Origin: UTCHB3 sp002050155
GTDB taxonomy: Bacteria; Bacteroidota; Ignavibacteria; Ignavibacteriales; Ignavibacteriaceae
NCBI GenBank assembly: GCA_030584105.1
Contig: CP129491.1
Span: forward strand, 3,303,736-3,367,735
DNA length: 64,000 bases
Direction of reading: 5' to 3'
Part shown: one piece after another, positions 43,324 to 52,239 of the stretch
How positions within the stretch are numbered: position 1 is the first letter of the stretch
How the letters are laid out: each line of letters begins with the position of its first letter
The notes under the pieces: model-generated
What the model saw: the letters and a program-made list of their open reading frames with translations, nothing else
Database searches by the model: none
Told to the model about the DNA's origin: nothing
Made by a program: the position numbers and the translations under genes

Positions 43324-46137
43324 TTAAAACGCCTTAAGATTGTAGGTGAATGAAAGCATAAAGAACTGCTTTAACACCATTGCGGACTTATTTTCAATAT
43401 AGATATCCGTTGCTGTACGGATAAAGCTTTTATTTTGGTTAAGAATATCGAACACATCCAAGCGCAGTTCAGCTTTGTTTCCTTCCAGGAATTTTACCCC
43501 AATTGCCGCATTCCACAACGAATAAGAAACATCGCCGTTATCTGCTATCCCGGCCGTTTTGTAGAATGAATAGTCGGTTGTAACGAAGAAAAGATCGAAT
43601 ACATTGAAGAAAAGATTCGCCGAGCCGGAATGCACCCAGTACTCATCGTCCGAACGGGGCAACACATCATTTTTTGAAACATAATATGAGGGTGAATAGC
43701 TCAGTTTGAAATCAATATCTTCCGAAATATTGCTCGCAACTGTAATGCCCTGGTTCAGCGAAACTATCTTTGATTCGGTTATTAAACGCTGATATTCAGC
43801 CGGAAGCAACGAATAACCCGCCCCGAAATTGACCGAGAGGTTGCTTTTTATGAACGGAACCGGAAAACCGCCGCTTAGCATCCCCCGCACGCTTTGGCTT
43901 GCGCCGAAGTTACGCGAAATGGTAAATTGCGCACCTTTGCGAAGCAGAACGCCGTCGCTTATTAATGTATCTTTTACTGCAGTGAAGGATGAATTTCCGA
44001 TATAATCATCCGTTCTTTGGTAAAAACCCATTACGAAAAAATTTGCGCCCGACTCTTTATCGGTTGTTAAATATTGAATTGAAACTCTGTTCGAGTATTC
44101 ATCTTTAAGATTGGGGTTTCCCCCTCTGATGAAAAGGGGATTTGAAACATCGTAAAAGTTTTGCAGCTGAGTAAGTGAGGGTGCGTTAACACTTGTGAAA
44201 TAAAATATTCTGAAATTTTGTGCGTCTGAAATTTTATAATTGAACCGCACCGAAGGGAGGAAATTGTAAAACTTCTTTTCAGTTGTTAAGGTGTAGGGGT
44301 ACGATTGGTCACCCGTGAGCTGCGAAATTTGGTAAGTAACGCCCATATAAAGGTTTACAGCGCCACTTCCTAACCGGTATGCCAGCCCGCCCCTGTAGGT
44401 GTAGTAGTTGTTGTCGTATTTGTTTGAGGAAATTGGGTCGATCAGGTCGTAAAGCCCTGTAAGATTGTTAAAATTGAGTGTTTGGCGGTCGCTGTAGTTG
44501 TTGTTAATGCCTGCGCTAATAGTAGCCATCAACTGCCCGTTTGCGCCGAAGGGTTCGGTGTAAACAAAGTTTCCGGAGTAGCTGTAGCCTTTCACTAAGT
44601 CGTCCCCTTTTTGGTTTAGTGTGTCAGAATTGGCGCCGGCGTTTGTGTTGTTGAAGTAATTCAGTGAGTACTGGTTTCGGTCTGTTCTTCTGCTGTTCAG
44701 CCCGTTGTTGAAGGAAATCGAAAGGCTTCTGCCGGGGGTTTCGAACCTTGTTCTGTAAATAATTTCGTTGCTGAAATTGAAACCGCCGCCGTCGCTGTTG
44801 CTTCTGTTATCGGTTGAATTGTTGGTGCCGGAATCGAACATGCTTATCCCGAAATAATCATTTTCAGAGATGTTTTTCTGTGCGCTGAACCTTGGAGTTG
44901 CGATTATTGTGTTCATCGAGTCGATGTTCCACTCCAACCTGAAGTTCAACCTGTGGTTGTAGTTATCGGGGTTGGAAGATGATTTTTCGTCGTAGTTTTG
45001 CAAGCCTGCCGAGGTGGGGAAGTAGTCCCTGTTAATCGTTTGATCGTTCCAATTTTTGGAATAGTTGAAAAAATAACTTCCTGTAAGCACGGCATCTTTT
45101 GCCCAGTTTTGCTGATAGTTCAGCCCGATAGAGTAAGTGTTAGTGTTCCCTTCGAGTGTGCCGATCAGAAAATTGTTAGCTGCACCGCCGGGCCCGCGCC
45201 AGCCTCCTCCTCCTCCGCCTCTGCCTTGAAAGCCGCCACGGTGACCGCCTCTGCCGCCGCCACCCTGAGAAATGCCGAGTAGGTCTTGCTGCGAGAAGTT
45301 TTGCCGGTTAATGTTGTTGCCCAGCCCGAGTATGCTGAACCTTCTGCCTTCGCCAAAAAAGTTAACCACGCCCCCGCTTTGGAATTTTTCGGAGGAGCCG
45401 TATCCGCCGTAAAGTTTGCCGAACTGCCCTTCGCGGCGGTCTCTTTTGGTAACAATATTAATGGTTTTTTCAGTTTGCCCGTCATCAAAGCCTGTGAAGC
45501 GGGTTTGGTCGCTCATTTTATCAAATATTTCAATTTTATCAATCATATCTGCGGGCAGATTTTTGAGGGTTACCACAGGGTCGTCACCGAAGAAGGGCTG
45601 CCCATCCACATAGACCTTTTTCACTTCTTCGCCTTGTGCTTTTAGTGTGCCTTGTTCCTGCTGAACGCCGGGCAGTTTGGTGACCAAGTCCTCAGCGGTG
45701 GCATCAGGATTGGTTTTGTAGCCCTTAGCCGAAAAGCTCAGCGTATCTTCACTTTGAGTCGAGGGTATTGCAACGCCGGTAACCTCCACTTCCTCCATCT
45801 GAAGTGCCGAGCGCTTTAGTTTTAGTTGCCCGAGATCGAGTGTGGGTTGGTTGCGCGTAATCTGAAGCGAGTCAATGTATTCCAAATAACCGATAAACGA
45901 AATAACAAGGCGATACTTCCCCGGCTGTGTGGGCTTAAAAATGAAAACACCATCGGTCGAAGTTACCATGTTTAACTGCTTTTCGCCAGGGCGGTTAGGT
46001 ATAAGCGAGACGCTCGATCCGGGAAGTGGTGTTCCGTCCGAAGAATCAACTATAACCCCTTTAACTGAAAAATTTTGTGCGCTTCCCGCAACGGTTAACA
46101 GGAGGAAAAACAGGGAAGTGATTATTTTTTTCGTCAT
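43324..46137 (-). CDS. Outer-membrane beta-barrel protein with carboxypeptidase-regulatory domain (TonB-receptor-like)
   Basis: A 937-residue protein with signal peptide (to about 20, ending GSA). A CarboxypepD_reg-like domain (about 23-105: SVKGVIVDSSDGTPLPGSSV) is followed by a plug-like region (TKLPGVQQEQGTLKAQGEEVKKVYVDGQPFFGDD, DMIDKIEIFDKMSD). A large beta-barrel of the OMP_b-brl_3 kind ends in an aromatic residue two before the end (LSFTYNLKAF). It lacks a clear SusC signature and no SusD neighbour exists, so a generic envelope or TonB-type transporter is the safest name. A Gly/Arg-rich loop of about 35 residues (about 285-320, RGG and GGRGG) is unusual. Its substrate is unknown. Confidence 0.82.
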   Translation of the reverse strand: MTKKIITSLFFLLLTVAGSAQNFSVKGVIVDSSDGTPLPGSSVSLIPNRPGEKQLNMVTSTDGVFIFKPTQPGKYRLVISFIGYLEYIDSLQITRNQPTLDLGQLKLKRSALQMEEVEVTGVAIPSTQSEDTLSFSAKGYKTNPDATAEDLVTKLPGVQQEQGTLKAQGEEVKKVYVDGQPFFGDDPVVTLKNLPADMIDKIEIFDKMSDQTRFTGFDDGQTEKTINIVTKRDRREGQFGKLYGGYGSSEKFQSGGVVNFFGEGRRFSILGLGNNINRQNFSQQDLLGISQGGGGRGGHRGGFQGRGGGGGGWRGPGGAANNFLIGTLEGNTNTYSIGLNYQQNWAKDAVLTGSYFFNYSKNWNDQTINRDYFPTSAGLQNYDEKSSSNPDNYNHRLNFRLEWNIDSMNTIIATPRFSAQKNISENDYFGISMFDSGTNNSTDNRSNSDGGGFNFSNEIIYRTRFETPGRSLSISFNNGLNSRRTDRNQYSLNYFNNTNAGANSDTLNQKGDDLVKGYSYSGNFVYTEPFGANGQLMATISAGINNNYSDRQTLNFNNLTGLYDLIDPISSNKYDNNYYTYRGGLAYRLGSGAVNLYMGVTYQISQLTGDQSYPYTLTTEKKFYNFLPSVRFNYKISDAQNFRIFYFTSVNAPSLTQLQNFYDVSNPLFIRGGNPNLKDEYSNRVSIQYLTTDKESGANFFVMGFYQRTDDYIGNSSFTAVKDTLISDGVLLRKGAQFTISRNFGASQSVRGMLSGGFPVPFIKSNLSVNFGAGYSLLPAEYQRLITESKIVSLNQGITVASNISEDIDFKLSYSPSYYVSKNDVLPRSDDEYWVHSGSANLFFNVFDLFFVTTDYSFYKTAGIADNGDVSYSLWNAAIGVKFLEGNKAELRLDVFDILNQNKSFIRTATDIYIENKSAMVLKQFFMLSFTYNLKAF

Positions 46138-46319
46138 ATAATTTTAAAAGTTTTTTGATAGTTTATTGGTTTATCAGAAATCGGATTAGTTTATTGTTAT
46201 CTTTCGCTTGGTTAATTTTTTCTTTAAATGATTTTAGATTTTATATCATATTTCGCTTTGAATGAGACTGTTCAGACTAACTTGTTACCAAAACCCTATT
46301 TTTATTAGACTAAAATATC

Positions 46320-46392
46320 TTTAGAATAGTTTAATTTTAATAAACCTTTAGTATAATTTAGTTTTGATAACCCTAAAGTATAATTTCGGAGG
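46320..46392 (+). repeat. 27-bp tandem repeat upstream of the envelope gene
   Basis: Units at 46320-46346 and 46347-46373, both TTTAG(A/T)ATA(G/A)TTTA.TTTT followed by GATAACCC or AATAAACC, and a truncated third at 46374-46392 merging into the ribosome-binding site GGAGG. Confidence 0.7.
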
Positions 46393-46398
46393 TTTTCT

Positions 46399-47293
46399 GT
46401 GAAAGTGCTTTTACAACTGATGTTGTTTGTTCTCCTGTTTGATGCAACCGCAGTTCCGCAATCTTCCGGTGAAACGGTTTTAGAAAAAGATAAATTTTCC
46501 GTTCCCGGAGATTTCAGGTTACCATTCTTCGAAAACACCTACCTCCATTTAACAAATTTATCAAACGGTGTAAATAATTTTATTTCATCTAATCCGGAAA
46601 AGATCGGGATAAAAAATATAGCCCAAAAAAATAATTTCACTTCAAAAGATATTAAAAAATCTCTCGGGCACGAAACAGATTTTCCAAACCATGAAAAATC
46701 CCTGTTGTGCAATTTAGATTCTCCGAATTATGAAAAATCTCGAAAGGATGATTTAGATTCTCCGAATCAGAATGAATCTCCCCACAACTTTTCCGTCGGT
46801 GTTGGATTTTTTTAGCATTCCGGCACTTGCTCAGAAACTGTTTGATATTTTTCTGGTTGCGCTTTCACATGGTTATCTTTATTCCGACTCAAAAGCAGCC
46901 GTGCCGTCAATTAATGCTCAGTACCGATATGCAATTAATAAAGATTTTTCGGTTGGTGCCTCACTTGTGTACGAAAAATTTAACGCTGATATATTGTTGG
47001 ATGGTAAAAATGTGGGAACGAGCGACAATAGTTTCCTCTCTCCACTTGCGACACTTCGTTACGAATATGCAGGCGGTGAAAACTTTGGAGCATACTTTGA
47101 TGTTGAATTGGGGCTTTGTTACCTCACCAACACCGTTAACTACCCTGAAGAGCACAGTACCACAAGTCGTGCAGTTTTTGCAGGGCAATTCACCCCTTTC
47201 GGTTTCCGTTTTGGCAACAAATTTAACTTCAACCTCGGCATCGGTTTCGGCATGAAAGGTCTGGTAACCGCATCAGCCGGGTATAGTTTTTAA
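46399..47293 (+). pseudogene. Small outer-membrane/envelope protein interrupted by a T7 frameshift
   Basis: The first frame starts at GTG 46399 (GGAGG 46388-46392) and encodes a signal peptide and a Ser/Asn/Lys-rich spacer with repeated SPN.EKS/DSPN units, then NFSVGVGFF and a stop (TAG 46813-46815). The second frame continues SIPALAQKLFDIF and reads as beta-barrel strands (YSDSKAAVPSINAQYRYAIN, SVGASLVYEKF, FGMKGLVTASAGYSF) to the stop at 47293. Removing one T from the seven-T run 46807-46813 joins them into a 297-residue protein, which ends with the aromatic-terminated strand typical of outer-membrane barrels. Either this is a true frameshift, a phase-variable tract, or a sequencing error. 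The family is not known to me. Confidence 0.7.
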
Positions 47294-47472
47294 TAATTAA
47301 ACTGTTTGTCCTGCAGGTACAAATCCCGGTGATTGTTGCCGCCGGGTATAGTTTTTAATGACTAAGGTTTTTGTTCTGTAGGCACAAAGCCGGGTTTCTT
47401 TTGCCGTTGGGTATAGTTTTTAGTAACTAAACTGTTTGTTCTATAGGCACAAAGCCGGGTTTCTTTTTGCAA
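47276..47472 (+). repeat. 65-bp tandem repeat x3 starting in the last codons of the envelope gene
   Basis: GTATAGTTTTTA recurs at 47281, 47346 and 47411, exactly 65 bp apart, within units that continue through (A)CTGTTTGTTCTATAGGCAC and AAAGCCGGGTTTCTTTT. The first copy encodes AGYSF-stop, the end of the gene, so the coding end is copied twice into the intergenic DNA. Confidence 0.88.
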
Positions 47473-47560
47473 CAGAGTGCAGTTCTTAAGTGAAAAAGTG
47501 CAGAAGACCAAAGAAAGAAGAGCGTTTCCGCCTTTGTATGATATGAAGATTAATCGTTTT

Positions 47561-50500
47561 TTATAAATTGCCGTTTAATTTTTGCCAGATCCGTTTGTAC
47601 TCTTCTCCTGACAAACTTGAACCTGTGGGTCGGGCTTTGTTCCATGTTTCAATTGACAGTTCAGAAAGCCACTCATTTACTACAACAGAAGGCTGGTTAA
47701 AAATTTCGCCTTCTACAGAATTATTGAATATCCCACCTAAGCGATTGGCTATACTTCTTGGGATATTATTTTTTCTCATAAGCACACCTTCGTCGGTGTT
47801 AACTCCATAGTATAAATAAGCAGGAAGGTTTGCCATTTTTTTCTTTTCAATTTCTGAAAGGTTTTCCCAGTCAATACCGCTTGTCGGCATTCTTTGCATA
47901 GCAGCAAGCCCCCATGTAGCTGAATTTGTCACAATTTTATATATCGCTTTTGTTGTATCTTGGATTGCAATAGAAGAATCAGTATTTGGATACATTTTTG
48001 AAGCTATATCGGCTAAGTTTTTACCATTCACCCAATCTATAATTAACCTTGCAATTCCGGAGTGAGTCAAGGATTGATTTCTTTTCACAATCTCTTTAAA
48101 TGATTCTTTGATTTCATAGGTCTCTAACATAATTCCTATAAGTTTTTGCATGGTTTCGTTGTTCTCCGAAAACAACTGATTTCGTTGCCACTCCTTTGGT
48201 TTAATTTGAAATTTGTTTAACTTATTGATTAATTGGCAAACGGTAACTGTTGAAAATCCGGTTTCATCAGCTCTTTTGGCATCTTTAGAATCTAAAGAAT
48301 AAGCATATTGAAATAATTTATCTTTAACAAATTGCTTTTTATCGCCCGGGAGCTGATCATAACCAAAAGTCGCTTTCAAGTTGAATTCAAGTTGTGCAAT
48401 AAAAGTACTTTGTTGTTTACTTTGTTTCTTTAGATGGGATATATATTGCAAAATATTTGACCATCGAATATCCTCTAAGAGCCAACTATGAAAACTTTCC
48501 TCAGCATGACGCAAAGCATTATCAACAGCACTAACCAATTGAGAATGAAGATCTTCAGAAGCTTGTTTCACATAATTTCCAACTTTAGATAGGTCATTAT
48601 CATCAGTTACTGTCATACCCACCCAGCCCATATTTTCCTGCCCGGTTCGTCCAACTCTTCCGGCTAAGTTCCAGAAGTCACGCACCGGCATAGGTTTTGA
48701 CTCACCATTCTTATAATAATTATATGAGCCCATTATTACAGCCGAGGCAGGGAAATTAATACCTTGTGCTATTGTTGTAGTAGCAACTAAAGCCTGAAGT
48801 TTTTGATTTGCCATTAAGTCTTCAATCAGAAAACGAATTTCATCAGGAAGAGCCGCACTATGCACCGCAATTCTTCGCTTAAGAAATTTGCTTAAAGGAA
48901 AGTCATCACCCAATTCACTTTGAATCAATTTTATTACCAATTCTACATCATCATCAAGCTCTAAATCTTTTCCTACACTTTTGTATAAACTTTCCGCAAC
49001 CTTATTTGTTTCAGTTGGGCTTGAAGCCAATACAATTATTGGCGCCTCTAAACTAAGCACCTTGGATGCAACCTGAGTGGCAATCTTTATTTTGGAAGAT
49101 TTTACCTTAGATGCTGTTATCTCAGAATCCTGAACACTTCTTATAAGTATTGACTCTCCGATGTCATAAGTACCTTTATCTGTATGAAGGGTTTTTAAGA
49201 TAAAATCGTAGTCCCTTGCCCTCCCTTGTACTTCAACCGCGCCTATAACTCTTTCATTCGGTTGCCACCAGTCTAATTCTAAGTTAATAACTTTTCCTCT
49301 GTCTTTGGCAAGCCACTCAGCTAAATCTTTTGAATTGGAAATATCCGGTGTCATCAGTAAAAAGTTAGCTTCTTCACAATCGTTTTTAATTGTAGAGAGC
49401 AAGAACTCTAAATTCAACCCTCTAGTGGGTTCTTCTATGTTATGAGCCTCATCAACTACCGTTAGCACCAATGGTCTATTCGTGGAAGTACCCAGCCCTT
49501 GTCGTACAAGCAAGTTCATTTTTTCATAAGTAGTAACTAATATATCAAAATTGGTGCGTTTCTCATTCTCTTCCAATAAATGCTGCTCAAAGCCATCCAA
49601 ATCAATTGCACCGTTTGCCTTTTCTATTTGAATTTTGATGTTGGATAGATCCTTATTCAGTTGTATATAAACCTGATTGACCAGAGCTTTTGTAGGAACA
49701 ATATAAGCCACCCAACCCCCTTGCTCCTTAAATTGATTAAGAGCCTGAAGTATTCTATATTCAGCAATAAGGGTTTTACCACTTGAGGTGGGAAGATTAA
49801 TTACAACCGCCCTGTATGCAGGGTTGAGTAACTCACCTTTTATAATCGATTCTCTTTGTGGGTAAAGCAACTCAAACAACCCTTTTTCATCTCTTTTGGA
49901 GATAAATTGATTGAAACGGGTTACCCAATTGTTGATTCCTTGTGTAGTGTTCCAAATGGTATTTTTTACCATTTTTGCCGCAAAAGCACTGAAAAACTGA
50001 TACAGCAGTATCAGACTGATATTGCCGGATTTTTGAGCATACTGTGCGGCTATTTCTGTGTGGTACTGCAATACATTTTCCGGCTGTAATGGTCTGCCTT
50101 CCATAACATAATTTCCCAGCACATCCACACATTTAGCAAAATGATAAAGCGATATCAATTCAGCTGCACAATAAGGACGGTCCTCCTGATCAACCTCACT
50201 TAGAAATTTGTTCTCAAAATTGTTTTGTTCCTCTCGAAGTTGATTTATCAACTCTACAGAGCGGTTAATATCGTTCCAGTTGCTCTTTTTAATTAAATAG
50301 ACAATTGCTTTGAAAGAAATAGTTAAAAGTCGTTGATTCCAATTTTCAGTTACTTGCAGAGTCTCAATCACTTCGTGTTGATTCTTCAAATATTCTTTTA
50401 CAAAATGCCAGTGCTCACCTAAATAGCCGAATACGATAAGTTTAAACTGCTCATAAATAAACAAATCACTATTTGGGTTTGCGGGCAACTCTGTGCCTAT

Positions 50501-50737
50501 ATCAAAATAAGTTGAGCAAAGAGCTTTAAATTCGGGTTCGTTTTTATTATCCCAAAATTCGATGATTTTAAGCTCGCAAAGTTCTTTGGCTTTTTGAAGT
50601 TCCCCAATTTCTTTTTCGGTAAGTTTTACACTATCAAAGAGGTCTGCTACTTTGGCTTTTTGAATAAGCATACCAATTCCATGAAGCATATCGGGATATG
50701 CTTTTTCTAAGTAATTGTACTTTATCTGTATGCTCAT
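47561..50737 (-). CDS. Superfamily 2 helicase, HamB-like (Hachiman-type defence)
   Basis: A 1058-residue protein. A helical N-terminal region (about 1-300) precedes helicase domains: LPTSSGKTLIAEYRIL near residue 318 (Walker A), TVVDEAHNIEE near 428 (DEAH), TTTIAQGINFPASAVIMG near 660 and LAGRVGRTGQENMGWV near 692 (motif VI). A long C-terminal helical part follows. The Ski2-like order and size, and the 4-bp overlapping partner nuclease gene upstream, match HamB of the Hachiman anti-phage system. The codon usage is AT-rich compared with the dcw genes, consistent with horizontal transfer. Related two-gene systems such as AbpAB have a similar nuclease/helicase layout, so the assignment needs profile comparison. 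Confidence 0.72.
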   Translation of the reverse strand: MSIQIKYNYLEKAYPDMLHGIGMLIQKAKVADLFDSVKLTEKEIGELQKAKELCELKIIEFWDNKNEPEFKALCSTYFDIGTELPANPNSDLFIYEQFKLIVFGYLGEHWHFVKEYLKNQHEVIETLQVTENWNQRLLTISFKAIVYLIKKSNWNDINRSVELINQLREEQNNFENKFLSEVDQEDRPYCAAELISLYHFAKCVDVLGNYVMEGRPLQPENVLQYHTEIAAQYAQKSGNISLILLYQFFSAFAAKMVKNTIWNTTQGINNWVTRFNQFISKRDEKGLFELLYPQRESIIKGELLNPAYRAVVINLPTSSGKTLIAEYRILQALNQFKEQGGWVAYIVPTKALVNQVYIQLNKDLSNIKIQIEKANGAIDLDGFEQHLLEENEKRTNFDILVTTYEKMNLLVRQGLGTSTNRPLVLTVVDEAHNIEEPTRGLNLEFLLSTIKNDCEEANFLLMTPDISNSKDLAEWLAKDRGKVINLELDWWQPNERVIGAVEVQGRARDYDFILKTLHTDKGTYDIGESILIRSVQDSEITASKVKSSKIKIATQVASKVLSLEAPIIVLASSPTETNKVAESLYKSVGKDLELDDDVELVIKLIQSELGDDFPLSKFLKRRIAVHSAALPDEIRFLIEDLMANQKLQALVATTTIAQGINFPASAVIMGSYNYYKNGESKPMPVRDFWNLAGRVGRTGQENMGWVGMTVTDDNDLSKVGNYVKQASEDLHSQLVSAVDNALRHAEESFHSWLLEDIRWSNILQYISHLKKQSKQQSTFIAQLEFNLKATFGYDQLPGDKKQFVKDKLFQYAYSLDSKDAKRADETGFSTVTVCQLINKLNKFQIKPKEWQRNQLFSENNETMQKLIGIMLETYEIKESFKEIVKRNQSLTHSGIARLIIDWVNGKNLADIASKMYPNTDSSIAIQDTTKAIYKIVTNSATWGLAAMQRMPTSGIDWENLSEIEKKKMANLPAYLYYGVNTDEGVLMRKNNIPRSIANRLGGIFNNSVEGEIFNQPSVVVNEWLSELSIETWNKARPTGSSLSGEEYKRIWQKLNGNL

Positions 50738-51543
50738 ACTATTAATTCATTTATGATTGTTAGCCACTCTTCTTTCCGTATTGGCAAATAAAGTGCTAAA
50801 AGTTTAATTCCGTTAGGTTCCAATATATGCTTAGACAGTCTGCCATAACTTAATGAAATATCCCTTTCATCGTGTGCTACATCTCGAATTAGAATACCAA
50901 TTAACTGAAATTTACAATTATTATTATTTGCATAATAAGCTTTTTGGCTCGAGTTAAAATCTGTTTTAAAAGGATGCCCATCAGGATAGAGCCTCGCCTT
51001 ACTTTGTAAATATAAAATCAGTTGTTGTCTTTTTTCTCTATCACTATACAAATCCCTGAGTTGGCTTTCCATACCTTTTTTACTAACCATTACCTCTGGG
51101 GGTCTGTTTTCAGTTTCCGAAGAAGTTTTTACTTCGCCAAACAAAAACAATACTTGTCCTTCCACTTCAATAAACCCTACTAAATCGGCACCGGTTTTAT
51201 ATCCTTTTGGATTTCTGGCATCTCTGTTCTCATTCCAGTGAAACCGACAAACAAATGCTTCTTCCAAAATAACTTCGGCATACGCTTCGCCGATTCGAAA
51301 TGGTAGGGATTCCAATTTCGGATTTTCCAAAGCGAGAATGTCTGCAATCAGATCGTCACTGGCATTAAATCCGGTTTCTTGTGTTAAAGCTTTTAAGGAA
51401 TCTAACTCGTTTTTTCTTTCTTCATGGTCTAATAAATTATCCTTTACTTTACCCTGCAAATGGTTACGGCATTTCTGTTCATCCACAGCAATCCCGTGAT
51501 ATGAACGATAATTATTATCAATATGCTCGTAAAGAATAGTCAT
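50734..51543 (-). CDS. DUF1837 nuclease-like protein, HamA-like (Hachiman-type defence)
   Basis: A 269-residue protein. Around residue 84 is RIGEAYAEVILEE, then the PD-(D/E)xK-like core: D120 in KTGADLVGF, and E137-x-K139 in LFLFGEVKTSSET, all expected of a DUF1837 nuclease. The C-terminal part (LYGRLSKHILEPNGIKLLALYLPI) has no motif I know. HamA proteins are the DNA-cleaving effectors held by HamB until phage infection. Its stop overlaps the helicase start (ATGA), so both are translated together. A dyad lies about 55-75 bp upstream of the start. No other defence gene is adjacent, but the CRISPR locus is 3.5 kb away. Confidence 0.7.
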   Translation of the reverse strand: MTILYEHIDNNYRSYHGIAVDEQKCRNHLQGKVKDNLLDHEERKNELDSLKALTQETGFNASDDLIADILALENPKLESLPFRIGEAYAEVILEEAFVCRFHWNENRDARNPKGYKTGADLVGFIEVEGQVLFLFGEVKTSSETENRPPEVMVSKKGMESQLRDLYSDREKRQQLILYLQSKARLYPDGHPFKTDFNSSQKAYYANNNNCKFQLIGILIRDVAHDERDISLSYGRLSKHILEPNGIKLLALYLPIRKEEWLTIINELIV

Positions 51544-51598
51544 TATTCAGAAAGTAATATCAATTCTGCAAAAGTATGAAGTTTTTTTAACACTTAAT

Positions 51599-51617
51599 AT
51601 GTTAAATAATATAACAT
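51599..51617. promoter_or_regulatory. Inverted repeat upstream of hamA
   Basis: ATGTTA (51599-51604) and TAACAT (51612-51617) form a dyad around AATAATA. A further TTAACA half-site is nearby at about 51587-51593. It could be an operator or simply AT-rich promoter DNA. The rest of 51544-51940 contains no gene or named element that I can support. Confidence 0.4.
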
Positions 51618-51940
51618 GCTGAAAAGATAATGTACCGGGTTTTATTTAAATGATAAATTGGAAAAAATTGCATTGTTCTAAACTGTTCAGTGTGACAGGT
51701 TTTTTAAAGTCTTTCTTGGAACTTTACGGTTCTTCGCGAAAATTTGCACATTCAATGGTAGATTGTTTTTTTTCTATCCTGCAAAGAATGCTTTACGAAT
51801 AAGCCCCCTATTTGCTGACTGAATGCCTCTGCAGTGGGGTCAAATTTCGTATTTCCTGATTGCTAAAGTGAAATATTTATTAAGTTAAAATAGTGAAAAT
51901 TTTATGAATAAGAGTCATATTTTGTCGGGAAATATTTAAC

Positions 51941-51973
51941 AAAAAAGCCCCGTGCCATTTCCGTCACGGGGCT
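51941..51973 (-). terminator. Terminator for the YCF48-repeat gene
   Basis: AGCCCCGTG (51946-51954) and CACGGGGCT (51965-51973) form a 9-bp stem. On the - strand the stem is followed by TTTTTT (complement of 51941-51946). It lies about 260 bp past the stop of the 52231-54735 gene. Confidence 0.85.
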
Positions 51974-52092
51974 ATTAAGGTTCAAATTCTTAACGGTTAA
52001 AATTTTGTTAAAGTTGTAAGCTGTAATCGCTTATGATTAAATTAACATTAAATTAAGATTTTTGATCTTGCTCTGAAATTAACTTATACAAA

Positions 52093-52239
52093 TCACTTCA
52101 GAGTAAACACTGGAATTGCTTCAGAGCAAAAACTGAAATCACTTCAGTACAAACACCGAAATCACTTCAGAGCAAACACCGAAATCACTTCAGTACAAAC
52201 ACCGAAATCACTTCAGTACAAAATCCAAAATTACTTGAG
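52093..52239 (-). repeat. 23-bp tandem repeat x7 spanning the stop of the YCF48-repeat gene
   Basis: TCACTTCAG (reverse: CTGAAGTGA) recurs at 52093, 52116, 52139, 52162, 52185, 52208 and, as TTACTTGAG, at the gene end 52231; spacing is exactly 23 bp throughout. On the coding strand each unit carries CT.AAG followed by TGA or TAA, so the pattern Leu-Lys-stop is repeated seven times. The first unit is the natural end of the gene. Confidence 0.93.

Noticed and set aside
51640..51940. Possible transposon remnant upstream of hamA
   Set aside because: Short translated stretches (such as SQQIGGLFVKHSLQDR) are open but match nothing I recognise; no terminal repeats.
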